In this document: one piece after another, positions 1 through 7,063 of the stretch
How the letters are laid out: every line of letters begins with the position of its first letter
Position numbering within the stretch: the first letter of the stretch is position 1
Assembly (NCBI GenBank): GCA_945928575.1
Contig: CAMENP010000018.1
Location: forward strand, 1-46,051
DNA from: an uncultured Butyrivibrio sp.
Lineage (GTDB): Bacteria; Bacillota; Clostridia; Lachnospirales; Lachnospiraceae
Direction: 5' to 3'
Length of the DNA stretch: 46,051 bases
Notes under the pieces: model-generated
Told to the model about the DNA's origin: nothing
Databases searched by the model: none
What the model saw: the letters and a program-made list of their open reading frames with translations, nothing else
Made by a program: the position numbers and the translations under genes

Positions 1-63
1 CAGCCAACTATTATCATAGAAGTTCTTATTTACAGACTTTTCTTCATAGACTCTGTGATGATA

Positions 64-177
64 TTATACCTTACGGAAGAATAGTCCACCATACTGGCTG
101 ATTATTATCTGCGCCGCCTTAGGGTCAGGCCGCTTGATGTTTACCGGAAACTGAAGTCTTTTTTCATAAACCCACAT
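64..177 (-). pseudogene. cotJC: CotJC (manganese-catalase-like spore coat protein), 5' remnant
   Basis: The reading frame begins MWVYEKRLQFPVNIK and runs to IISQYGG at residue 31, which matches the start of CotJC, a di-manganese catalase-like coat protein normally about 180-200 residues long. The next family residues should be roughly PDGELAAS. Here the frame reads LFFRKV and stops at codon 38. The rest of the frame to the window edge is open after that stop but does not look like CotJC. The start codon overlaps the cotJB stop by one base, as in an intact cotJ operon, so the 5' end is certainly the real gene. The break could be a deletion, an inserted element with its end here, or an assembly junction. 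The remaining part of the gene is not visible. Confidence 0.75.
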
Positions 178-455
178 TATTCCATTCCTCCTTCCCATGG
201 CCAAGGTCCGTCAACCCAGTCGAAACGGCTGTTACAGGTTACATGGTATTTGTTGAGCGGGCCATACCATTCGACATAGTTCTGGACGGCGGCGTCATAT
301 TCATGGTGTACTTCGTGATAACGTGCAAGAGAACGGCAGTCATCGGGATGAGTGTCAAGATAAAGTCCGATATCATCGATGTAGAAACCAAGCTCCATTA
401 TTCTGCGCATGAGAGCGCACTTGGAAGGTCTGTTTGATGTGTTGGTATTGTTCAT
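177..455 (-). CDS. cotJB: Spore coat protein CotJB
   Basis: A 92-residue protein with the CotJB pattern: LMRRIMELGFYIDDIGLYLDTHP near residues 15-37, a central YHEVHHEYDAA stretch, and the C-terminal WVDGPWPWEGG. CotJB is a small spore-coat component found with CotJA and CotJC in Bacilli and Clostridia. In Bacillus subtilis the cotJ operon is expressed in the mother cell under sigma-E. Its start overlaps the cotJA stop by four bases and its stop overlaps the cotJC start, indicating translational coupling. Full length for the family. Identification is confident; its exact role in the coat is not well known even in model species. Confidence 0.92.
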   Translation of the reverse strand: MNNTNTSNRPSKCALMRRIMELGFYIDDIGLYLDTHPDDCRSLARYHEVHHEYDAAVQNYVEWYGPLNKYHVTCNSRFDWVDGPWPWEGGME

Positions 456-748
456 CGTCTGCAGCCTCCTTTACCCAGAAACGGTTTGTCAAGTTCTTTA
501 TAGATTGTTCCTTTGATGAGAGCGGTGGAAAGATCATATTCGGGACTGTTGCTTTTCTGCCAGACAACTCCGCCCATTGCAAGAGGACCACGGGCATTTA
601 CAAAAATATCCTGACACCATTCCCCTGACTCATCAGCCGGTAAAGGGACCGGGCATTGCGGACGGTTTGGAGTATTGCAGGTATTTTCCTGGCGCGGCTG
701 CACTCTGTTGCTGCATCCGGATGAGAACCTGTTATTGTAATAAGGCAT
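452..748 (-). CDS. cotJA: Spore coat associated protein CotJA
   Basis: A 98-residue proline- and asparagine-rich protein, first gene of the cotJ operon. CotJA-like residues include LAMGGVVWQ in the middle and a C-terminal LDKPFLGKGGCRR resembling the family ending with L-KPF. A ribosome binding site AAAGGAG lies at about 757-763 on the minus strand, which supports the start at 748. It is followed directly by cotJB with a four-base overlap. It is probably transcribed from its own sporulation promoter, because a terminator for the upstream sugar operon intervenes. The low-complexity N-terminus makes family membership rest mostly on the C-terminal half and on context. Confidence 0.8.
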   Translation of the reverse strand: MPYYNNRFSSGCSNRVQPRQENTCNTPNRPQCPVPLPADESGEWCQDIFVNARGPLAMGGVVWQKSNSPEYDLSTALIKGTIYKELDKPFLGKGGCRR

Positions 749-766
749 AAATCAAACTCCTTTAGC

Positions 767-794
767 ATATAATGTTGTTCAATTTAGGATATGG
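767..794 (-). promoter_or_regulatory. Possible sigma-E-type promoter for cotJABC
   Basis: On the minus strand, CCATATC (794-788) is followed 13 bases later by CATTATAT (774-767). This loosely resembles the sigma-E pattern (roughly KMATATT, 13-15 bases, CATACAMT). The match is partial and rests largely on the identity of the downstream genes. Confidence 0.3.
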
Positions 795-814
795 TGAAAA
801 TAATATTTTGTGAT

Positions 815-855
815 AAAAAAGAAGCAGGGCGCTACTGTAATAAATAGCACCCTGC
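815..855 (-). terminator. Rho-independent terminator of the xyloglucan operon
   Basis: On the minus strand GCAGGGTGCTA (855-845) pairs with TAGCGCCCTGC (834-824), with one G-T type mismatch and a ten-base loop. A T-rich tract (TTCTTTTTT, 823-815) follows. It lies 17 bases after the esterase stop and separates that operon from cotJA. Confidence 0.85.
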
Positions 856-871
856 GGTAATAACGATAAAA

Positions 872-2443
872 TCAGGTCTCAAGATTCTGCTGCATTACAT
901 CGGAGCCGATATTGGTGTCAAGTTCATCGTCCATATCGGTTCTGAAAGGCGAAGCAGCAAGTCCGTTAGCACCAAAAAGTGTCGGTGTGCAATAGTTGCT
1001 CCAGCAATATCTTGCGTAAACCGGATTCTTGACTTTCCCGGAAGAAAATTCAACCGAGGAGTCCTTAACTTTGATATCAGCCGGATAGAAAATCTTATCG
1101 GCACCGGCTATTTCATAATATTCAGGTTCACCCTTTAATACGAGACCGCCCTTGCAATGTTTGAAGAATGTTTCAAGAACATTACCGTGGATTTCCTTAT
1201 GTGTGTATATAGGACCAAATGCTGCGTCCTCATCAATAAGACCGTAAGGCTTGTACTCGGCCTGAAGAGCGAGACGGTAACCGACAGGGCCTTTGTTGAC
1301 CGGATGAATTTCATTGTACTGTCCGCAGTCCGGGATTACGGCAATGCCGGTGTTTGCAACGGTGTCAAATACATGCATCTGTGCTTCGCGTAAGATTGGC
1401 CAGTTCTTAAAATCCGGGCTTCCGGAATATTTGTGCATAGGAAGCTGGGTTATGATGAAAGTAAGGCTTTCGTCCTCCCAGTCTTTGCGCCAGAGCTTGA
1501 TAAGGTTGGTTAGAAGTTTGTCGTACATTCTCGGACGCATATCATCGTTCTCACCCTGATAGTATATGAAACCTCTGAGTGTATAAGAACTGATTTTGCG
1601 GATCATCTGCCAATACTGTCCGGTAGGACGGAATGGGTTATAATTATTGATGGGACCCGGCCATTTACATTCGCCGATTATTTTCTGAGCCTCGAACCAG
1701 TCTGTATCAGGGTGCTCGGAGAATAATTTCTGGGAACGCTCATTCCATGCGGTATCATATACGACATATTCGTCATAATCCTTGCGCTGGACATCAAGCG
1801 GGATGTCCTTATTGCGCTCATCAAATTCATCCATATATATGCGTGTTTCGTCATCGGCCATAATGGCTTCACGGCTCATCCAGCAGCTGGCGGATGTGCC
1901 GCCCCAGTTACATCCGATTATACCGATTGTGACGCCGAGGTCTTTTGATAATTTTTCGGCAAAAAGATAACCGACGGCAGACCAGTCTTTGAAACCTTCA
2001 TCATCTGCAAGCTGCCAGTGTGCATTGTCAAAAGCTTCATAATATTCGTCTGTCACATAAGGAAGCTTTGGCGTGTAGAAAAATCTTACATTGAAGTCGC
2101 GATCCTTGGCGTCCTTTACACGGTCCCAGTCTGTGCAGGATGAAATCACAAATTCCATATTGGACTGTCCGCCGGCAAGCCAAACCTCTCCGATAGCAAT
2201 GTTATTTAATATAATCTTATCTTCGCCGCATACAGCTGTGAGCGAAAGATTGGTGGCTGCACTCATTGGCTGCAGTTCGGTCTCCCAATATCCGTCATTA
2301 TCAGCTGTAGCTGAAACTGTCTGATTATTGAAATCCACTGTAATCTGCCTTCCGGGTGTCACATTACCGAACAGTTTAACGGCTTTGTCACGCTGGAATA
2401 CCATATTATCGGTAAATACAGCGGCGAGTATTTTTTTCTTCAT
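872..2443 (-). CDS. SGNH-type carbohydrate acetylesterase (sialate O-acetylesterase-like, SASA family)
   Basis: Removes O-acetyl groups from a sugar. The family (SASA/DUF303) includes sialate O-acetylesterases and plant-polysaccharide acetylesterases. The nucleophile block GEVWLAGGQSNMEF places the catalytic serine at about residue 94 of the 523-residue product. The C-terminal NEIHPVNKGPVGYRLA block carries the likely catalytic histidine. I start at 2443 because GGAGG lies seven bases before that ATG; an upstream in-frame ATG at 2455 lacks such a site. There is no signal peptide, so the enzyme should be cytoplasmic. It is the last gene of a minus-strand operon after GH31 and GH74, so the natural substrate is probably acetylated xyloglucan fragments, inferred from context rather than sialic acid. 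No sialic acid catabolism genes are nearby. Confidence 0.85.
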   Translation of the reverse strand: MKKKILAAVFTDNMVFQRDKAVKLFGNVTPGRQITVDFNNQTVSATADNDGYWETELQPMSAATNLSLTAVCGEDKIILNNIAIGEVWLAGGQSNMEFVISSCTDWDRVKDAKDRDFNVRFFYTPKLPYVTDEYYEAFDNAHWQLADDEGFKDWSAVGYLFAEKLSKDLGVTIGIIGCNWGGTSASCWMSREAIMADDETRIYMDEFDERNKDIPLDVQRKDYDEYVVYDTAWNERSQKLFSEHPDTDWFEAQKIIGECKWPGPINNYNPFRPTGQYWQMIRKISSYTLRGFIYYQGENDDMRPRMYDKLLTNLIKLWRKDWEDESLTFIITQLPMHKYSGSPDFKNWPILREAQMHVFDTVANTGIAVIPDCGQYNEIHPVNKGPVGYRLALQAEYKPYGLIDEDAAFGPIYTHKEIHGNVLETFFKHCKGGLVLKGEPEYYEIAGADKIFYPADIKVKDSSVEFSSGKVKNPVYARYCWSNYCTPTLFGANGLAASPFRTDMDDELDTNIGSDVMQQNLET

Positions 2444-2461
2444 AATGACCTCCATATGTAA

Positions 2462-4813
2462 TTATTGTATGGGTTCGCCGTAAAGCAATCCCCTTGAACC
2501 GGTGGCAATGTAGAACCGGCCGAAATTGCGGGCATCGCCGCAGATACAGTCAATCTGACCGAACATCTGATGAGCGTTATTGATACGTGACCAGGTTGCT
2601 CCGTCATCATCCGAACGGTAGAACCCGTATGCTCCGTCGATAATCGCGGCGGCATAAATCGATTTCCGGCCGTGGAGAAAATCTCCGTCCGGACCTATGC
2701 CGAGGCCGATTCGGTAAAATGTTTTGTCACCATCGGTAATTTTGTTAAAAGTAATTTTGTCATCGACAATATTATACTGCATCTTCCAGATACCGTCCAC
2801 CCCGAGGGCAACATAAAACACTCCAAAACGTCCGCGCTCTATGCAAAGAGATGATTTGTCCATTGTGTCAATCAGATTGAGATTACATTCGGGAACGTCA
2901 TCCCGGACCGGATATTGTATGAATGTATCACCTGTATCATGACTGATATATATTTTCCTCGTGGTATCGAATGCATACACAATTTCAGGGTTGACACGGT
3001 CAGCGTACACCTTGGCAAAACCATCCGTCAGGATATTGCCGTCAGTATCGTAAAATACCGAGTGGCGGAAGGTACGGCCGCAATCGTGGCTTACAAGCAC
3101 GGCTCCAAGCGGCAGAAAAACCCTGTCTGCCGGAGACCATATGATCGAATTGCCGTCGGAAGTTATTGTAACCCATCCCGCATTCTGGTTTACCATCGAA
3201 ATGCGGTGTAAAAGCGTGTCCGTATATTCATCGACGCCGAAAGGCAGGTCAAGGTGGGTAAAAGTCTTACACTGGTCGTCGGACAGAATAAGACCGCCCG
3301 TGGTCATGCCGGTCCAGTTTCCCCTTGCGGTAACGACAACACGGTCCGGATTACCGTCGGGATAATCGGCATTAATACAGGTTATGTACCGGTTGCCGTC
3401 CGCGTCCGCAAAAGAATTGGTGCACGGTGTATCTGTTTTGGTAAAAGCAAAACCGCCCAGGTCACCGACCGCATCAATAGCGATCACATCACCGGCATGC
3501 GGACTGTATACATTGATATGTACGGTTTCTTCTATTCCCTGACACCGGTCGCACCATTTACAGTCATCCGATGTGAAATTATGAGTGCCGAATACACCCG
3601 TTCCCGTGTTAAAAATAACATCATTATAGTCAAAAGGATTTATTTTGATATCACTGAGCCAATGAATCAACGATGTGTTACCGTTAAATTCCGGCTTCAT
3701 ATATGATGTATTAAAATAAATTCTGTCATTATCAAGCTTGTGGAGATTTACTTCCCATGTATCACCGTAATCTCTGGATATAAATACCATATCACCACGT
3801 TTCTCACTGAGGGTGGAATACGCTAACAGTCCCGGAACCTGAGGTGATGAACTTATTCCGCCGAATCCGCATTCATTGGCTCTGTCGCGGCTGTAGGAAT
3901 AAGGTCCGCCGCATGGAGTGATATCATCATACGGGCCGAGATGCCCCGATTTATCAACAGGATAGCGCAGTATTTTACCGCCTGCGGCATCCCCTGAATC
4001 GCAGCTGTATCCCTCGTCATCAATCTGGCTCTTCGGACCGTTGCAGGATAATGTGACATACAGGTAACGGCCGTCGTAATCGTAACGTTCGGCGGTGTAT
4101 CCTTTCATGTGTGCACCGGCCGGAACAAGGCAGTCAGGCATTGGCAGTTCCTCCCAGGTGCTGCCGGTGTCATATGATATATATAAACTGTGACCGCGCG
4201 TGAGTCCGTCAGACGATTTGTTATTAATGCCGGCTGTTCCAAGAACAATAGTGTGGGAATCAGGGTGAACCCAGACAAAAGTACAGTTGAGTTCATTGAC
4301 CCTCCCGCCCGCAGCTATTGATATGCTCTGCCAGGTCATTCCGCCATCTTGTGAGCGTAACAGTCCGCCGCGCTGGCTTGCAAAATAAATAACGTCAGGA
4401 TCATTGTAATCCACTACAAGACGCATGCCGCTTCCGCGTCCCGGAAAATTTCCGTGAACAACGCATGGAAGTTCGCTGTAACGGAATGTTTTACCATAGT
4501 CATCCGATATGGCAAATATGCCGTTGACGCCGGGCTTACGGCGCCAGTCGCTAAGTCCGCACGCTATATACAGCATTGCGGGATTATGCGGGTCGAGTGC
4601 AATAGCGGACGGAAAACACTCAGCCGGATTAATATGCGTTACATGGTCCATAAGGCTTATCCATGTGTCATTATCATAGTCATAGCGGTATACGCCGCCG
4701 ATATCCGTACGGCAGTAGAGCAGGTTTCTGCATACAGGATGATAAGCGAAACCTGTTACATATCCGCCGCCGGGAATGGACATATGACCGTATTTATATT
4801 GAATATTTTTCAT
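2462..4813 (-). CDS. Glycoside hydrolase family 74 (xyloglucan-active), cytoplasmic
   Basis: A 783-residue protein made of many beta-propeller repeats carrying sialidase-like SxDxGxTW motifs (for example SQDGGMTWQS, SRDYGDTWEV, SDDDGATWSR). This is the double seven-bladed propeller layout of GH74. The two catalytic aspartates of the family fit D37 in CRTDIGG and D451 in AVGDLGGF. GH74 enzymes cut the beta-1,4-glucan backbone of xyloglucan, either internally or from the reducing end of oligosaccharides. The protein starts directly at the first propeller with no signal peptide, dockerin or binding module, unlike most GH74 enzymes, which are secreted. AGGAG lies 12 bases before the start. Its stop is 18 bases from the esterase start and its start is 16 bases from the GH31 stop. 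Endo or exo mode cannot be told from reading. Confidence 0.9.
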   Translation of the reverse strand: MKNIQYKYGHMSIPGGGYVTGFAYHPVCRNLLYCRTDIGGVYRYDYDNDTWISLMDHVTHINPAECFPSAIALDPHNPAMLYIACGLSDWRRKPGVNGIFAISDDYGKTFRYSELPCVVHGNFPGRGSGMRLVVDYNDPDVIYFASQRGGLLRSQDGGMTWQSISIAAGGRVNELNCTFVWVHPDSHTIVLGTAGINNKSSDGLTRGHSLYISYDTGSTWEELPMPDCLVPAGAHMKGYTAERYDYDGRYLYVTLSCNGPKSQIDDEGYSCDSGDAAGGKILRYPVDKSGHLGPYDDITPCGGPYSYSRDRANECGFGGISSSPQVPGLLAYSTLSEKRGDMVFISRDYGDTWEVNLHKLDNDRIYFNTSYMKPEFNGNTSLIHWLSDIKINPFDYNDVIFNTGTGVFGTHNFTSDDCKWCDRCQGIEETVHINVYSPHAGDVIAIDAVGDLGGFAFTKTDTPCTNSFADADGNRYITCINADYPDGNPDRVVVTARGNWTGMTTGGLILSDDQCKTFTHLDLPFGVDEYTDTLLHRISMVNQNAGWVTITSDGNSIIWSPADRVFLPLGAVLVSHDCGRTFRHSVFYDTDGNILTDGFAKVYADRVNPEIVYAFDTTRKIYISHDTGDTFIQYPVRDDVPECNLNLIDTMDKSSLCIERGRFGVFYVALGVDGIWKMQYNIVDDKITFNKITDGDKTFYRIGLGIGPDGDFLHGRKSIYAAAIIDGAYGFYRSDDDGATWSRINNAHQMFGQIDCICGDARNFGRFYIATGSRGLLYGEPIQ

Positions 4814-4828
4814 AAGCAGAAAAATCTC

Positions 4829-6898
4829 CTAGTATATCTTATATTCCTTGCCCTCTCTTACAAATACCGGAATAATATCAAGCGGAGCATCCACAATTAC
4901 ATTCTGGCCGCCGTCAAACATCTTGCCCGATGCGGCATCCTTCCAGCGGGTCCCCGCAGGAAGATATACGGAACGTGTGAATGTCTGTGCCTCCATGACA
5001 GGAGCAACCAGAATGTCCGGGCCGAACATATACTCGTCCTCATATCCCCAACATATCTTATCCGCAGGAAAATCATAGAAGAGCGGACGCATAACCGGAG
5101 TGCCGTGAAGATGTGCTTCCATCATGCAGTCTCTTATATAATCTCTTAAGTTCTCTCTAATGAAGAGGAATTTCTTCATGATTTCGTAATTTTCTTCGCC
5201 AAAGCTCCAGACCTCGTTATCCTGTCCGGATGAGAAGGTGCGGACACCGTCTATATATTCGACTTCACGCTCATAATAAGGAAGTCTTTCACCGTGAAGA
5301 CGGAATACCGGACAGAAAGCGCCCCACTCAAACCATCTTACCAGAAGCTCCCTGAAAGCAGGATCTTTGCCGTCACCGCCTACAAAACCTCCGATATCGC
5401 TTGTCCACCACGGGATACCGGCAAGTCCCATAGAGAGACCGGCCTGAAGCTGTTCTCTGAAGGCACGGAAGGTTGAACAGATATCGCCTGACCATGTGAG
5501 TGTTCCGTATTTCTGGCTGCCGGCCCATGCGCATCTTACAAGGCTCATGATATCTTTCTCACCGGCAGATTTCAGACCATCATAGAATCCCTTGGCATAC
5601 ATTACCGGATAAATGTTGGTGCACTGGAGTGCCGGACCTTCATAATATCTGAATACATCAAAATCATACGGACCGTATTCCGGCTCTGCCTCGTCAAGCC
5701 AGAAACAGTGGATTCCTTTATCGTAATAATTTTCTTTGCAGCGATCCCAGACAAACTGTCTTGCACCCGGATGGGTCGCATCGAAAAATGTGGTATCTCC
5801 CATCCAGTTCATATGGAAACCGGATGCACGGTCGGTTTTGACAAGATAACCGCGGTCGCTCATTTCACCGTAATTGATGGATTTCTCATCAATTGTAGGC
5901 CATACCGAAACTGCGAGTTCCACGCCCATTTCTTTGAGTTCGCGTACCATTCCTTCAGGATCCGGCCAGTCACGCGGTTCAAATCTGAAATCGCCCTGTC
6001 TTGTCCAATGGAAAAAGTCAATAACCACGACATCCATAGGAAGACCGCGTCTCTTGTGTTCACGGACAACTTTCATAAGTTCATCCTGCGTTCTGTATCT
6101 TAATTTACACTGCCAGAATCCGAGACCGTATTCAGGCATCATAGGGGAAAAACCAGTGGCACGGGCATAATTCTCCTCTATTGCTGCGGGAGTGTCGCCG
6201 GCAGTTATGAAATAATCGAGTTTCTTGGTGCTCTGGGCGGTCCATTCGGTCTTATTGTTTCCGAATACGACATTGCCTACTGCAGGGTTATTCCAGAGAA
6301 AACCGTATCCCCTGCTTGATATGTAGAACGGAACACTCGCCTGGCTGTTGCGGTGGCAGAGCTCAAGAACGGAACCTTTCTTATCGAGGCTCTTATCCTG
6401 ATACTGGCCCATTCCATAGATATGTTCATCATCAAAAGCTTCAAATCTGGCGGCAAGTGAGTAATCGTTTGTTCCCGGAATCGGCTTAAGTTCACGGCCT
6501 TCAACTCTTATCGGGACGCTGTAACGGTCAATCCTGTTACGGTTGCGCCAATATTCCTCGGTAAGAAGTTCACCCTTATCATTGTAGAAGGAAATCCAGC
6601 CCTCAAAGGAAACCCTGGCGGTAATCTTACCGTTGGTTATGGATGCTTCCATGGCCGATTGCGAATGTTTCTTTATCTCCTCCTCGCTGTGCCACCAAGG
6701 CTCGGTTGTATCGATCTCATGGATATCAATATGACTGTCGGTGCAGGCAGGCTCCATTGTAAGAGCCCAGTCATGCTCATCCATCTTATTCTCTTTGGTC
6801 ATGCGGACTCTGAGAGAATCCGCGCCCCATGGTGTAATCATTACAACTGCAGGGCCGTATTCTATAAGCAGTGAGTTGTCTTTTTGTGAAAATCTCAT
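4829..6898 (-). CDS. Glycoside hydrolase family 31, probable alpha-xylosidase
   Basis: A 689-residue GH31 enzyme. The nucleophile aspartate is about D402 in FWLDEAEPEYG and the acid/base is about D472 in TWSGDICSTF. The N-terminal beta-sandwich and the HGERLPYYE and RPLFYDFP blocks are also typical. The WLD-x-x-EPE form of the nucleophile motif is the one I associate with alpha-xylosidases such as those of xyloglucan loci. The enzyme would remove alpha-1,6-xylose from the non-reducing end of xyloglucan oligosaccharides. The start at 6898 is chosen because GGAGG sits five bases upstream; the longer reading frame to 6919 has no site. No signal peptide, so cytoplasmic. First gene of the operon with GH74 and the acetylesterase. 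No transporter or regulator gene accompanies it. Alpha-glucosidase activity is the main alternative. Confidence 0.9.
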   Translation of the reverse strand: MRFSQKDNSLLIEYGPAVVMITPWGADSLRVRMTKENKMDEHDWALTMEPACTDSHIDIHEIDTTEPWWHSEEEIKKHSQSAMEASITNGKITARVSFEGWISFYNDKGELLTEEYWRNRNRIDRYSVPIRVEGRELKPIPGTNDYSLAARFEAFDDEHIYGMGQYQDKSLDKKGSVLELCHRNSQASVPFYISSRGYGFLWNNPAVGNVVFGNNKTEWTAQSTKKLDYFITAGDTPAAIEENYARATGFSPMMPEYGLGFWQCKLRYRTQDELMKVVREHKRRGLPMDVVVIDFFHWTRQGDFRFEPRDWPDPEGMVRELKEMGVELAVSVWPTIDEKSINYGEMSDRGYLVKTDRASGFHMNWMGDTTFFDATHPGARQFVWDRCKENYYDKGIHCFWLDEAEPEYGPYDFDVFRYYEGPALQCTNIYPVMYAKGFYDGLKSAGEKDIMSLVRCAWAGSQKYGTLTWSGDICSTFRAFREQLQAGLSMGLAGIPWWTSDIGGFVGGDGKDPAFRELLVRWFEWGAFCPVFRLHGERLPYYEREVEYIDGVRTFSSGQDNEVWSFGEENYEIMKKFLFIRENLRDYIRDCMMEAHLHGTPVMRPLFYDFPADKICWGYEDEYMFGPDILVAPVMEAQTFTRSVYLPAGTRWKDAASGKMFDGGQNVIVDAPLDIIPVFVREGKEYKIY

Positions 6899-6936
6899 AA
6901 AAACCTCCGTTAAAAACATAATAAATATATGTTTTC

Positions 6937-6965
6937 ATTGTACAAAAGTGTCAATCCGCTTTCAA
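6937..6965 (-). promoter_or_regulatory. Sigma-A-type promoter of the xyloglucan operon
   Basis: On the minus strand TTGAAA (6965-6960), 17 bases, TACAAT (6942-6937), 38 bases before the GH31 start. TGAAAGCG across the -35 resembles the left half of a catabolite-response (cre) site, but the right half does not match. A second TTGACA inside the spacer has no good -10 partner. Confidence 0.55.
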
Positions 6966-6998
6966 GCAAAAAAATTCGATTTTTTTTACAGAAAACTA

Positions 6999-7026
6999 TT
7001 GACATTCTGAAAATCTGTGTTATAGT
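6999..7026 (+). promoter_or_regulatory. Sigma-A promoter of clpB
   Basis: TTGACA (6999-7004), 16 bases, TATAGT (7021-7026), 37 bases before the clpB ATG. I see no CIRCE inverted repeat and no CtsR heptad repeat around it, so heat-shock control is not evident from the sequence. Confidence 0.65.
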
Positions 7027-7063
7027 ATTTATAGAACAGATAAAACAGATAGGAGGGATTTTT

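Noticed and set aside
872-2443. Sialic acid catabolism role for the SASA esterase
   Set aside because: No nan genes or sialidase are nearby. The operon partners GH31 and GH74 point to xyloglucan, and the enzyme has no export signal.
3254-3706. Plus-strand open frames opposite GH74, GH31 and clpB (for example 3254-3706, 4454-5149, 5708-6103)
   Set aside because: They lie antisense to strongly supported genes, lack ribosome sites and have compositions expected of shadow frames.
6929-7063. N-terminal extension of clpB to a start at 6929
   Set aside because: The extension runs through the clpB promoter and lacks a ribosome binding site. ATG 7064 follows AGGAGGG and begins the normal ClpB N-domain.
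6899-7063. CIRCE or CtsR site controlling clpB, and a full cre site for the sugar operon
   Set aside because: No TTAGCACTC/GAGTGCTAA repeat or GGTCAAA heptads are visible, and only half of a cre-like sequence (TGAAAGCG) is present.
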